From Carya illinoinensis (Eukaryota > Streptophyta > Magnoliopsida > Fagales > Juglandaceae): a DNA stretch of 64,000 bases. Positions within the stretch are counted from its first letter, which is position 1, and the number at the start of each line of letters is the position of its first letter. Below the pieces are notes generated by a model. That model saw only the letters and a list, made by a program, of their open reading frames with translations. It searched no databases and was not told where the DNA came from. Below are positions 53,975-64,000 of this stretch, one piece after another. The stretch is taken from positions 36,684,001 through 36,748,000 of the forward strand of contig NC_056755.1 in the NCBI RefSeq assembly GCF_018687715.1, written 5' to 3'. The position numbers were made by a program, and so were the translations under genes.

Positions 53975-56219
53975 GATATTTATGACTCACGTAAATAAAA
54001 ATTGGCTTCAAATAGAGGGTGTACATACATAATATTTTTATAGAAGTCATACCGTTTACCGTATATACATGTAAAAGTATGATCATGCTACGTTGCACTG
54101 TTTAGAAATCTTTCTTTGCAACTTGTCACCTATATGAAGTAACGTACGTCACTAACTGTTCTAGAAGATCTAGTGCGCCATAACATACTATATTTCCGAA
54201 AACTACTTAAATTTCCATATGATTAAGATGATTTTTCGATTCTATAAATTTAATAAATACTACTATCATTTAAATACCCTTAAGACCCTTTATATAACTT
54301 TAATAAATAATTAGACTTTATCAAATTATTCGATTTCTAACCAAGTCCATTGACACCGTTTCTGACTTCAGGGCCATAATTTAATTTAATCACTACGGTT
54401 TGTGCATGAATTCTTCGAGCGGGTCTATCCCATATTTTACTTAAAAGCAAATCATTAAAGGAACTGTATATAAAGTAAGATGTGTATGCATGCATATATG
54501 TAAAGAGAATTCTATTTACAGTCCTGAGTGGGGGATTGCGTGTACAATCCTATTGATAAGTTTAAAATTTTTTAAACATAACTGGCTTGCATGAGCAGTC
54601 TCTATTTGAGAACAGTATATAGACTAACTAATAGGCAAATTGGCCTTTGTGGCATACTGCACATGCACGGAATGGCCAAAAAAAAGCCTAAAGGCCCCCC
54701 CTTTTTTTCAATCAAGACAACATATCGAATACAGGAATCAATTGAGAGAAGCTAATATCTTGAGTGTAGAAAAACCGTGTGATAATAAGGGTGAAAACAT
54801 GCTGACAGGAACAAGGGACTGTAAGGTAAATTTAACACAAAAAGACATTCAGTTCTCACACAAGATGAGGAGTTTTGTTTGTGGTGGAATATCAAACCGA
54901 GAAGCAGAGGAGGGCTCGCCGTGTGATGGAAGAAGAAAATCAGAGGGGTGGAAGGCTGGGTTGCGTGCACGGGCATGGACGAGAGTTTAATTTGGTGCTC
55001 CGGCTTGGGGAATTAATGGAGGGAAATGAACATATGTATAGAGAAGTTGGGAGAGGTGTCGTAGAGTTCAATTTGGGCTCGGATAGTGCTCAGCCGATAA
55101 GAGAGTTTGAAATAAAGATATACTTTAACAATTAAATAGTTCATTTAACATATGATTGTGAGTGACTGAGATTGTGTAGAAAACTTCAATCAGTGATATT
55201 TTAAATTGAAATAAATTTCTAATAGTTGGTCTTTAAATTCTAAAATGAGTCTAACCCGATAAAAATAAATGAAATTTAACCTAGTTATTGAACCTAATTG
55301 AAACTCCTTATCAACATAATAATTTATTACTTATGGGCTTATCTAATATTTTTCCATTAAATATAATTTAGACCCAATAAAAATTTTCAATATTCCGACC
55401 TTAGAATTATTGGGTCGGGTCATTACACTACCACTACCCCTACGACCCTATCTCTACCATTGCCCCCATGCCCACACAAAGCAAGAAAACAATTTCAGTT
55501 GTTTGGACTCACTTTACCAAACTTGGGGGTGATGACCCCAATAATCCACAAACTAAGTATAACCATTATAGTAAATTGTATATGGATGTCACTATAGGAA
55601 ACACGATACATCCAAATTGAAGGTCCACTTAGAAGAATAATTCAGAAAAAGTCCAATATTAAAATCATTACAAGAAAAGAGTCATTCTAGACTAGAGATT
55701 GAACTTAAAAAGCGGCGGATGGGAGTAGTGGGTGCCAACGTTAAAGGGGTATACTAAGTATGGTCAAGAGAAGTGTTGGAGACACCTAGCTCATATGGCC
55801 ATCATGGTCAAGCATATATTTTTGTTTCTTGTTTGTAGTTCTAATTTATTTTCCTATTAATATTTCAGATTTTATGATCTTAGAATCTCACAGCACAACT
55901 CACTGACTTTTCCACTAGCATGACGATTGACCAACCCAAATTCCAAAGTTAAAGTCAATTCAAAAATTGAAATGATATTCCAAAGCCAATTGTAATCTTG
56001 CTACAATTTGTTACTTAATAGTCAATTGTGTTATTATTATTTATTTAAATTATTTGACAACTTGTAATATTTTTTAGATTAATTTGTAATTTTGTAATAG
56101 TTTTAGATTAACTTGTATCATTGTAAAAGCTTACATAGGATTATTAGTTGCAACTTAAGAGTATACAAGTTTTTAATTTGTATTATTTTAAAAGCCTTTT
56201 TTTTTTTTTTAATTTGTAT
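53957..56219. other. Unassigned sequence
   Basis: No gene recognised. 54510-54610 has MITE-like ends (TTTACAGTCCTGAG). 54640-55135 has two overlapping short plus frames without motif. 55430-55800 may be transposon-derived but shows no termini. Interval lies within the 9-kb insertion. Confidence 0.3.
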
Positions 56220-56460
56220 TTTTCTGCCCAATACATGTCTTTCTGGGCCCAGAAACATATTCTACACCCAAAGGGCCGAGTGACCCATTTGGGTGGGGGG
56301 AGAAAGGATGGGGTCTGCCCTAACTCCCGACACCTGAATGAGAGGCCCCGGCCCCATGTGTGGGGGCGGGTGACAAGGGGAAAAACCCCACCCCCAGCCC
56401 ATGAGGGGGCGGGCTATAGGATAGGGATAGGGGTCCCCTCGCCCTGTAGTGTGGGTAGAA
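56220..56460. other. GC-rich island, possible hAT end
   Basis: A 240-bp stretch of GGGGGCGGG/CCCCACCCCC-type repeats abruptly set in AT-rich DNA, adjacent to the right edge of the 9-kb insertion. The pattern is like the GC-rich subterminal region of some plant hAT elements; no partner end found. Confidence 0.35.
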
Positions 56461-56464
56461 ACCT

Positions 56465-56940
56465 TAACTGACTGAACTTTAAAAGGTTGTTGCTCTACTC
56501 TTTCTATGCAACCAACAATTTAGGCTATGGTTATCCTAATACTTCTAGACAAGAAGTTTTGAATTGTCACAAGAGATACAGCAGAGCAACTTCACTATGT
56601 TGACATGTTGAATTGAACTAAGTATTTTGACTTTTGCTAGAAATTCTTTTCCAAGCTTTCAATTATTCCAAATCTTCTTCACAAGAACAATATCACATAA
56701 ATAACTAATAATAACATGGTATACTTGAAAAAATGCCTGAGTCATTGAAATTCAGCTTTTGGAATGAGGTGAACTTTCATGTCAAATGCAATCACTGCTT
56801 TCCTTTTTGTAAATTTTGATTACAAAGAATGAAATAAATAAACCTAGAAGAACTGCTACCACCAAACCTATGATCCAAGCAATTAATTGGTAATAGGTTT
56901 TGCTCAACTTTTGGTGGCGTGAACTACAGTTCTTGAGGTT
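56465..56940 (-). pseudogene. LRR receptor kinase copy 2, membrane-proximal and kinase N-lobe part
   Basis: Aligns with about 9785-10305 of copy 1: end of the ectodomain, membrane segment and N-lobe. It contains several indels and stops, including loss of part of the P-loop region near 56720. The last 62 bp (56879-56940) are duplicated at 57991-58052 across the retroposon. Confidence 0.85.
56879..56940. repeat. 62-bp direct repeat, left copy
   Basis: Matches 57991-58052 with one mismatch (C/T in GGTGGYGTG). Both copies are receptor kinase sequence present once in copy 1 (about 10243-10304), so this is a duplication made at insertion. Confidence 0.93.
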
Positions 56941-57990
56941 GTTTTTCTTTGTTCTGTTTTTTCTTTGTTTTTGTTTGTTTTCTCTTTTGTAGGCCCAGTT
57001 CCTAGATCTGGTTTTTTGGAAATAGGGAGACGGTTCTAGTCTCCATGGCTACGGGGTTTTGGCGTAAGGCGTTGGGGGTTTCAGGTCCAGATGTTTTGGG
57101 GAGGTGTTGCCTGTTTTCCCGAGGCCTCAGAGCGAGAGTCCGATGGCTTTGCTCTGTTCCAAAACGTAGCTCACGGTGATCGAGATGGTGGAGAAGATTG
57201 AAGACGAGGTGGCCTACGGCTTTCAAGTCGGTGCGGGTCAGGATGAAGGTGAAAACGCCGGAGAAATGCATGGGGAGGGCTTGTTTTTCCCTGGCGAGTT
57301 TCCGGAGAACAGAGTTTTTGCTGTGGCCTGCGGAGGACCACCGGAGTATGCACGCATCCGGTGCTTTCAGTCTTGGGGGAGGAGCTTGGAGCCATGAGCA
57401 GCCCCTGTTTTCAGATGGCGAGGGATCCGTGAGCTGCGCATGGTGTTGATCTGCACCTGGTTGGAGGGGGGGTGGACGCCGCACGGTGAAAGGGGCAGCA
57501 GCGGAAGTTAGAGACGAAACCCTAAATGGGATTGTACGTGGGTTGGGTCTTGTTGGGCTGCACTGTGTTCGTGGGCTGGGCTTGTACATGGGCTGGTTTT
57601 TGGGTTGGGATGCGCTGTGTTATGCTTGGGCTGGGCCCAGGATGTGTTTTGAGTGGTTGTTTGTTGTATGTATTTTATTTGTTTTAGTTAGTAGTAGGGA
57701 ACATAGTCTCTGGGACCGAGGGTCCGTAGAGTTTGTACTCCACTCTTTGGGAGGGGGAGGTGTGTGGACTGTCTTTCTAAGACAGAGGTTAGTCTCTCAG
57801 ACGGTTAGTCTGGAGATCTGTCCCTCAGACGATTAGTCGGGAGGCCTTGGGCAAGACCATGTCAGTCGCAAAGAAATTTGTGGACTGAGGAGCGAGTAAA
57901 TGTTTTTATTTAACTTGTTTTTTACAAGTTAAAAGTTGTAATTGTCCGCTTGAATGAATGGAATTTCACTTTCAAAAAAAAAAAAAAAAA
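56941..57990 (+). mobile_element. 1.05-kb poly(A) retroposon, non-autonomous
   Basis: Ends in an A-run (57974-57990) directly before the right copy of the 62-bp repeat, so it is a reverse-transcribed RNA in plus orientation. The last 45 bp before the tail (TTGTAATTG...TTGAATGAA...CACTTTC) resemble the 3' end of the LINE at 49854-53944 (TTGTAATCGG...TTGAATACA...CCTTTC). It starts with a T-rich tract ending TTTTGTAGGCCC, like a plant splice acceptor, followed by GC-rich sequence. No RT or ORF1 domain is encoded. It is either a LINE-derived non-autonomous element or a chimeric transcript copy. It interrupts copy 2 just before its membrane segment. Confidence 0.8.
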
Positions 57991-58052
57991 GCAATTAATT
58001 GGTAATAGGTTTTGCTCAACTTTTGGTGGTGTGAACTACAGTTCTTGAGGTT
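57991..58052. repeat. 62-bp direct repeat, right copy
   Basis: See 56879-56940. Confidence 0.93.
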
Positions 58053-59894
58053 AAGGGATTGAGATGGTCTATCAGCACAAAGACCAGAATTGTTCAAGAA
58101 GCTGTAGGCATATGCATCATTCTCAAATTCACTTGGGATGCTTCCAGTTAGATGATTTGAAGACAGATTGAGTGAAGTGAGCTTCAAGAGGCCAAGTTTT
58201 GAAGGAATTAGGCCAGACAACTGGTTTTCTGACAAGTCCAATTCAATAAGGCTAGGTAAGGAACCAAGTTCCTCTGGAATCTGTCCAAAGATTGCATTCC
58301 GGCTGAGGTTTAGAGCATTTAGTGATTTCCATGAATTAATATCTGATGGAAGGGAGCCTGAAATTTGGTTTCGATCAAGCAAAAGAATTGTCAACTGAGA
58401 AAGATCTCGAGGAATTGTGCCATTGAAGAGGTTATTACTAGCCATGAGAACCAACAAATTCTTGGAGAAAGACACTCCCTGTGGAATTTGACCCAAAAAC
58501 CTATTATTATTCATCTCCAATCGAGTAAGACTCCATGCCAATCTCTCAGAAAGCTCGCCTATAAAAGAATTATCACTTAACATCAACATTTTCAAATTTG
58601 ATGATGTCCAAAGACCACTTGGAATATTCCCAGAAAACCCATTTTTGTATATCTTTACTAATTCCAAACTACTGTAATTTCCAAATGACTTGGGCAACTC
58701 TCCAATGAGCTGGTTTTCATAAGTTATCACTTCGACCAACTTTCCATTGTCACACAAGTGTTCTGGCAACTGGCCCGTAAGCCTGTTGGTTGAAACCCAA
58801 AGCCTTTCCAACATAGAATACCTCCCTAGTTCTGGAGGCAAACTCCCTAAAAAAATATTGTTAAATAACTTGAGATTTACCAACCTCGGAAGACGACCAA
58901 TGCTATCTGGGATTTTTCCAGATAGCTGATTGAAAAACAAAGTTAGACTCGTCAAATTTTTGAGCTTTCCAAAATCATCAGGAATTGCCCTTGTAAAATT
59001 ATTTTCTGAAAGATCGATTTCATCAAGGTTCAAAGCCTCAACCACCCGAGGAATCTCCTCAAACAATTTGTTTTTGTAAAGGTAAACAATCTTTAGATTC
59101 TTTAGCATAAACAAACTGCCTGGGATCTATCCTGTCAAGCTATTTTCTGACAAATCCAAATGCTCCAGAGCTGTCATTTCTCCAATTGTGTTTGGGATTT
59201 TCCCAATCAAGTTTGTTCTGGCCATCCATAAAAACTTCAGTTTCTTCAACTTTCCAAACTCCGAAGGGAACGTTGACACTATCTTAGAATTATAGGCCAA
59301 GCTTAGTTCATCCAGATTGGACAAGTTTCCAATTTCTAGTGGGAAAGAACCAGTAAGCGGACAAGAGATAAGTATGAGTTTTCTCAGTTCTGTCAACCGC
59401 CCGATAGATGTTGAGATGTTACCATCGAAGTTGTTGCCTCCGAGGCTCAGCTCTCGAAGCTGAGACATGCGGTAAATGTCATCGGGGATGGCACCATAAA
59501 AGTAATTCTGTGATAGGTCAAGAATTTCCAACTTGGAACAGTTGTAGAGAGCTCTTGGGAACTCCGTTGAGTGGAAACTATTATTATAAACATCAATTGT
59601 GGTGAGGTTCTTGAGGTTGCAAATGAAGGGTGGGATTGTTCCATTGATGTTATAATCTCGGAAGGATAATCCAACGATAGAGCCGCTGGAGCAAGTGATC
59701 TCAGGCCAAGAACAATGAGAGGAGAAGTTTGTTGGAATCCAGTGCCTAAGAGATTTTGGGTTTCCCCAAAGTTGTTTTAGGTTTTTTAGTATTCCTTGTT
59801 CTTGAGCACTAAGCTGGGAGTTTGCATGGCTGAGAAAGAGGAAAAAGGTGAGGTAGAAAGAGAAATGGATGAATATTGGAGCTAGTTTTGTCAT
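57991..59894 (-). pseudogene. LRR receptor kinase copy 2, signal peptide and LRR ectodomain
   Basis: ATG at 59894-59892 opens a clean signal peptide (MTKLAPIFIHFSFYLTFFLFLSHANS) and the LRR cap (SLRHWIPTNFSSHCSWPEITC), then about 20 LRRs. One in-frame TAG at 59129-59127 replaces the Lys of LTGKIP. The frame is otherwise open to the retroposon at 57990, before the membrane segment. At the codon where copy 1 has its first TAA, this copy keeps AAG (Lys). The rest of the gene is at 56465-56940 and 46630-47405. Same family and expected role as copy 1. A secreted LRR-only fragment of 255 residues is the most that could be made without readthrough. Confidence 0.92.
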
Positions 59895-59927
59895 TACGGG
59901 AGGTTGAGTACTTCCTTTAGCTCTAGA

Positions 59928-59931
59928 TTTG
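59928..59931. repeat. Solo-LTR TSD, left (TTTG)
   Basis: TTTG here and at 60365-60368; ATTTG if the LTR's last A is shared. Confidence 0.75.
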
Positions 59932-60364
59932 TGTCACCACCTAGGGTTTTTTAGAGAATTTGCTAACCTTCTAGAAGCCTCCAAGTCTTTTGTAATCTTG
60001 TGGAATTGTGTGGAGTCATCTAGAAGGGGCGTTCTAGACAATTTAGAGTAGTGTTCTAGAAAGGGCCTTATAGACAATTCTAGAGTAGAAATCTAGAAAG
60101 TTCTTTACCGTTGGATTGATGACAAGTGTCACAATCCTAACCATTCTTTGTACCAAGAGTTCCCTATAAATAGAGGGGCTCTCATTTGTGTAAATCACCA
60201 AGCAATAAGAGAAACAAGTTCTCTAGAGCATCTCTCTCTATCTTCTCTCTCTAGTTTGTTCTCTATTGTCTTGAGTCCTTTAGAAGGCTTACTTAGGAGC
60301 TTTGTGGGAGAGAAAGCCTCCTAAGGCCGCACGGGTCGAGTGAAGAAATTCTAAGTCCGTGACA
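59932..60364. mobile_element. Solo LTR, 433 bp, in promoter of copy 2
   Basis: Begins TGTCACCACC and ends CCGTGACA, giving TG...CA ends with a 6-bp inverted repeat TGTCAC/GTGACA. TSD TTTG. The flanks join copy-1-like promoter sequence (compare 12160-12190), so it is an insertion 37 bp upstream of the start codon. It holds a good TATA box (CTATAAATAGAGGGG, about 60164-60178), fitting plus-strand transcription. The internal region has been lost by LTR-LTR recombination. Family not identified; the short LTR suggests copia or a small non-autonomous element. Confidence 0.8.
60165..60172 (+). promoter_or_regulatory. TATA box of the solo LTR
   Basis: TATAAATA, followed by a CT-rich leader (CTCTCTCTATCTTCTCTCTC). 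It would drive transcription away from the receptor kinase gene. Confidence 0.6.
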
Positions 60365-60500
60365 TTTGGCTCTGGTCTAAACTCTGATCTCAACAATAAG
60401 CTAATAAACAAATGAAAATTCTAGAAAGATAAGAAAAAACAAACCCAATGGGAGGACTTTCAAACTTCAAACCAAGAAAAATTCAAAAAATGTCGTATAT

Positions 60501-60580
60501 GCAAATTTTCCACGGAAAGGGAATTCGTTGACCAATAATTGCAAGTTTTCCATGGAAAGGGAATTCGTTGACCAATAATT
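60501..60580. repeat. 40-bp tandem duplication
   Basis: Two adjacent 40-bp units (60501-60540, 60541-60580) containing GGAAAGGGAATTCGTTGACC, differing at two bases. Copy 1 has the unit once (about 12310-12350). It lies in the copy-2 upstream region. Confidence 0.9.
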
Positions 60581-60769
60581 GCAAGTTAGGTCCAGCACTT
60601 TGACTGATCTTTGTTGAGATTATACGTTATCCATCCCTACCAAATAAATAAGAATCCAAACATGATATTCTTAAAGAAAACAATCGTTTTCAAAACAAGA
60701 TTATTAGATTCAATCATATGTTTAGAATCAAGAGCTAGTAATTTCCTACAAACTATCCATCTCCATCTA

Positions 60770-61160
60770 TCTTGTGTCGTTATTGAGCTTGAGGTTGCAA
60801 CCCATAAGGGAGTGTTTAAATATAGAAGCGGAATCTTGTTTTCATCGGAAAACTTGATTTTGTGGTGTTTTTATTATTCTAATCACTTGAAAGTTTGATT
60901 TTTAAATATCGAAGCTAAATCTTGTTCAACACGAATTGTGTTGACATGTGAAATGGAGCAGTTAAATATAAGAAATGAATTGCGTAATTTTAGGAGGTGA
61001 AAGTTCCAAACAAATTCTTCAGATCCACCTAAAAAATAAATCTTTTTTTTTTTTTTTTTTTAATGATAAGTTATTCTCTTTTTCAAAATACCTTTATCTA
61101 ATGATTCTCTAAGATGAAAAACAAAGCTTGAAACTTGGCCCAATGTGAACAAGGGAAGCA
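60770..61160. repeat. Upstream duplicated block U, copy 3
   Basis: Matches 12580-12867 in part and 21090-21450 more fully. It contains a long T-run (61042-61061). Confidence 0.8.
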
Positions 61161-61574
61161 AGAGGAATAAGCACCCCAATCCCACTCGTGGAAGATGGTG
61201 GTAGACTTTGACTCGCTTTGGATAATGTTGAGTTGTTGGTTGCCCGCCTATTCCCAAGAAGTTCACAATTATGATAATGGGTATCACATTGGATTCTCAT
61301 AAAATTACGTATTTTTTTGAGATTTTTTTTATAATTAAAATATTTTTCAAATATATACACCTCCTAGATTACAATTCAGTTTTCTATCAATTTAGGCAAA
61401 TCATCCTTCAAATTATCAGAAAATTATATATTTTTAAAACAATAAAACTAGAAGTTAAAAAATTTAAGTTATTTCTTAGTTTCTAAATAATTTTCCAAAA
61501 ATATACAATTTTGTTAAAATATAAAATAAATGATAAAATCTACATTTTTCCATTAACGTAAATTTTTAGGATAA

Positions 61575-62400
61575 GTGATGATTTCACATGATATCAAAAT
61601 AGAGGTACTAAGATTGAACTTTGACTCTACACTTTATCCTATTTAATTAAATATTTCACATGTTGGACTCATAGTAATTGAGATGGAGTGTTAATATATA
61701 AAATAAATAATAAAATTTATATATTCCCGTCAACTCAAGATTTTTAAACAAGTGGTGATTTCACATTTTAATTTTTTTTTTAAATAAAAGAATTTATTTA
61801 ATAATATTTTTTTGTATTTTTTGTTTTGTGGAATTTATAGGTGTAGTTTTATCTTTTTAAGTGGACAAGGAGATCAACTGAAATTTTTAGTAGTTTGGGA
61901 ACATGGCAAAATTGCTTTTTTTTTTTTCTTGTCTATCATGATGTCATATAATTTTTCAGGAATGGGACTGTGGTTTGAATTTTCTCTACTTAATTATTTT
62001 GATAAGTGGAATTGTTGTTAGGAAAAGTAATATCCAATGGGAGCAACTCCTTCATCTATTGGGATTCTAGATAGCTTCATTTTTCCCACCACCACTCATG
62101 CTAGCAGTCAAACATTGACTGACTACATGTGCTGCTCTCCAATGCTCTCCACTACCACTCATGCAAGCAATCAAGTATTACCATTATCTGTGATCTCTTT
62201 AGTCAATGGCCATTGGCCAATGCTTTACATAACCCCCACGAAATGGTTGGATTCAGAAAAATCAAGATATGATTATTACAAAAAGGTAAGATAAAATAAC
62301 GATTAAAAAAAGATAAAATACAACAATGTATTTCCCTCTTTCTAGATGTTAACATGGCATGATAAAATATTGACGCTTGTCCCTAGCAGGTAGGGGTAAA
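61575..62400. repeat. Distal duplicated block R, copy 3
   Basis: Matches 37205-37970 nearly throughout and 21540-22480. No MITE at the copy-1 site. Ends with the left 30 bp of the hAT-like element also seen at 37979. Confidence 0.88.
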
Positions 62401-62429
62401 TTTGGTCCAGTTCAGTCATGCATGCCAAT

Positions 62430-62790
62430 ATATATATTTTTTTTCTTTTTGATCTTTCTAAATAAAAAATAAAATGATTTTAAAATAAAACTAACCCAGT
62501 AATCAGTATATTGTACAAAAATCAGGCAAATGTCTCCTGTTTTCTCTCTTGTAGTCTAGAAGGAAAGGAAAACTCATGCCACTCCGTGAAGATCTTCTGC
62601 CACTGCGATTTTCGTCCACCATGGAAAGGAACACAGCGAATGCTCATGTTCCAATATAACAAAAAATTTAAAAAGATCTAATAAATCACCTGGAATAGAA
62701 GATTTTGGACACAAAATTAAAGTACTGTATGAGAAAGAAAATGAGTTCACAGGCAGTATCGCATTTTTGGCGAACTTTATGACATTTGAA
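62430..62790. repeat. Duplicated intergenic segment (partner of 42391-42740)
   Basis: High similarity to 42440-42740, placing the two loci in the same ancestral unit. The 4.4-kb block between the R copy and this segment in the other locus (38000-42390) is missing here. Confidence 0.75.
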
Positions 62791-62819
62791 AAGTACGCGA
62801 GCCCTTTAGGTCTCTCTTT

Positions 62820-63515
62820 TAGGTCTGAAAATAAAAACCGGTAAATTGTGTTCAGGCTAGTGCAAAACCAGTCCGATTAAGTACCAATTTTGTTTTTTCT
62901 TTTGTAAAAAACTAGTTCCAAATCGGTCCGATTTTAATTTTGATTTTTCACATCAAACCGGTTCATATATATATATATTATTTTTTATTATATATAATTA
63001 ATTTTTTTATATAATTTTTTATATTATATGCTAAATTTCTAATTCATATAATATGAAAATTTAAAATGTTAAAGATCATGTATGACAATTTAATAATATA
63101 AAATTTATATAACAAAATTTTAATCTTAAACATGAATATTAATATTAAGCTATTAATATAAACTTATTTTTGATATATATATATTATATCAAGGATAAAT
63201 GCATTTTATGGCATAATAAATTATAATATATATTCTTTTTGATAAATACATTTCTACACATTTGATCATATATACTCGTATAAAAGTTTATAGTGTAACT
63301 GGAAACACTAAATTCAAAATCCTAATAATAAAAATTAATGTTGAAAAAATTATAAAAATCATAAATCAAAATTGGAAAAAGGGGACCGAATTGGATTGAA
63401 GCCAATAAAATTGGAAGTACCGGCTTTGGTGATGACTGATCCGGTATTGATTCTTCAATTGTCAAAATCAGTATATACCAATTTGATTCTAAGACATATC
63501 TAAAATTAGACCCTA
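62820..63515. mobile_element. Possible hAT-like element, 696 bp
   Basis: Starts TAGGTCTGAAAATAAAAACCGG and ends, on the complement, TAGGGTCTAA. Subterminal CGGTCCGATT (62920) and GACCGAATTGG (63380) are inverted to each other. Flanks CTCTCTTT and GTCCCTTT match 6 of 8, so the call is tentative. The interior is AT-rich. Confidence 0.4.
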
Positions 63516-64000
63516 GTCCCTTTTGATTTCTAAAGACAGTAAACTCCATCTACAACTCTCAAAATTTCTAGTGTTTCTTCTAAGAGTTCTACTATATACA
63601 ATCACTTTTGCGTATTTCTTATACACTCCATTGTTATGATCGGCTAAATTAGTTATTTTATATTTAAAAAAATAAAACAAACAATTATATTAATAAAATA
63701 TATAAGAAGTACACAAAAGTGATTATACATAATATTTTTATTCTTCCAAAAACATCCCTCATATGAGTTCAGGTTTTTTGATTTCCGAAAATAACCCTGA
63801 CATGAGTTAAGCTTTTTGACTTTCACCCCTAACGCACCCAAGGCTTTTCATCAGTGTTTTTCTAGCATCCTATGAACGATTGCCATTCTTTTGTTTTTTC
63901 CTCGGCAAATCGAGTCAAGTCAAGAAAATTTGTCCGGATTTAATGCGTATGAATGATTGCCACTCTTTCTTGCGATGCTTTAGGCAAATACATTATTGAT
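63516..64000. other. Spacer with duplicated traces
   Basis: 63735-63850 resembles 42985-43100. 63870-63960 is similar in inverted sense to 44340-44420. No gene. Confidence 0.5.

Larger units (their letters stand above)
47406..56464. mobile_element. 9-kb composite insertion inside receptor kinase copy 2
   Basis: Copy 1 is continuous across this point (9747 to 9784); in copy 2 the two sides are 9 kb apart, with about 37 bp of kinase sequence lost at the junction. The inserted DNA holds MITE-like pieces, a copia gag relic, the LINE at 49854-53944 and unassigned sequence. I see no common terminal repeat, so it may be several insertions or a rearrangement and not one element. Confidence 0.7.

Noticed and set aside
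54640..55135. 116- and 86-codon overlapping plus frames
   Set aside because: No recognisable domain, two frames open at once, and location inside an insertion; not enough for a gene call.
55434..56453. CACTAC at 55427-55440 and an inverted CACTACAGGG at about 56450 as CACTA transposon ends
   Set aside because: Only six bases match, the 3-bp flanks do not agree (TTA versus TGG), and no subterminal repeats are shared.
57002..57589. 195-codon antisense frame in the retroposon
   Set aside because: It runs against the poly(A) orientation, is Pro/Arg-rich from GC content, and has no motif.

Overview
This window is nuclear DNA of a flowering plant. It holds spliceable plant-type introns, plant L1-clade LINEs whose ORF2 ends in an RNase H domain, Ty1/copia and Ty3/gypsy (chromovirus) elements, hAT-type DNA transposons, and a subfamily-XI LRR receptor kinase family of the HAESA/HSL1 type. 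The AT-rich spacers and the common 'TCTCATCTCA' MITE sequence suggest a woody eudicot, perhaps a Fagales tree such as walnut or pecan. That placement is recollection, not proof. I see no confidently intact host gene: every gene-like stretch is a transposon gene, a broken receptor kinase copy or a fragment.

Layout. 1-8.8 kb: the LTR of a minus-strand Ty3/gypsy element whose body lies left of the window, split by a full-length minus-strand LINE (2037-7724) with a 16-bp target-site duplication (TSD). 9.0-13.3 kb: an LRR receptor kinase pseudogene (copy 1) with three in-frame nonsense codons but an otherwise open frame, its 5' flank, and a second truncated 5' end. 13.3-23.4 kb: AT-rich spacer built of partial duplications, hAT-like elements and MITEs. 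23.4-37.2 kb: a LINE relic, then a minus-strand copia relic split by a 9.1-kb chromovirus (27127-36209, TSD AAAAG). 37.2-44.7 kb: a duplicated intergenic block carrying two non-autonomous hAT elements. 45.4-45.8 kb: a G-type lectin receptor kinase fragment. 46.6-59.9 kb: a second LRR receptor kinase (copy 2), blown apart by a 9-kb insertion region, which itself contains a 5'-truncated but open LINE (49854-53944), and by a 1.05-kb poly(A) retroposon flanked by an exceptional 62-bp duplication. 59.9-64 kb: a solo LTR in the copy-2 promoter, then further copies of the intergenic blocks.

How the pieces fit. The receptor kinase copies, their upstream block U (about 12.6, 21.1 and 60.8 kb) and a more distal block R (about 21.5, 37.2 and 61.6 kb) describe an old tandem array of minus-strand kinase genes that has decayed under nested transposon insertion. 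Comparing paralogous copies gives near-empty sites for several insertions, so insertion order can be read directly.

Most unusual observations: (i) a 96-nt GT-AG intron-like segment at the gag/protease boundary of the chromovirus, which carries the gag stop and whose removal joins gag and protease exactly in frame; (ii) an ATGA overlap between the two LINE ORFs, with an in-frame UAG 66 codons before the overlap; (iii) the 62-bp duplication around the poly(A) retroposon; (iv) a 2.65-kb hAT element with an interior resembling a host-gene 5' end.
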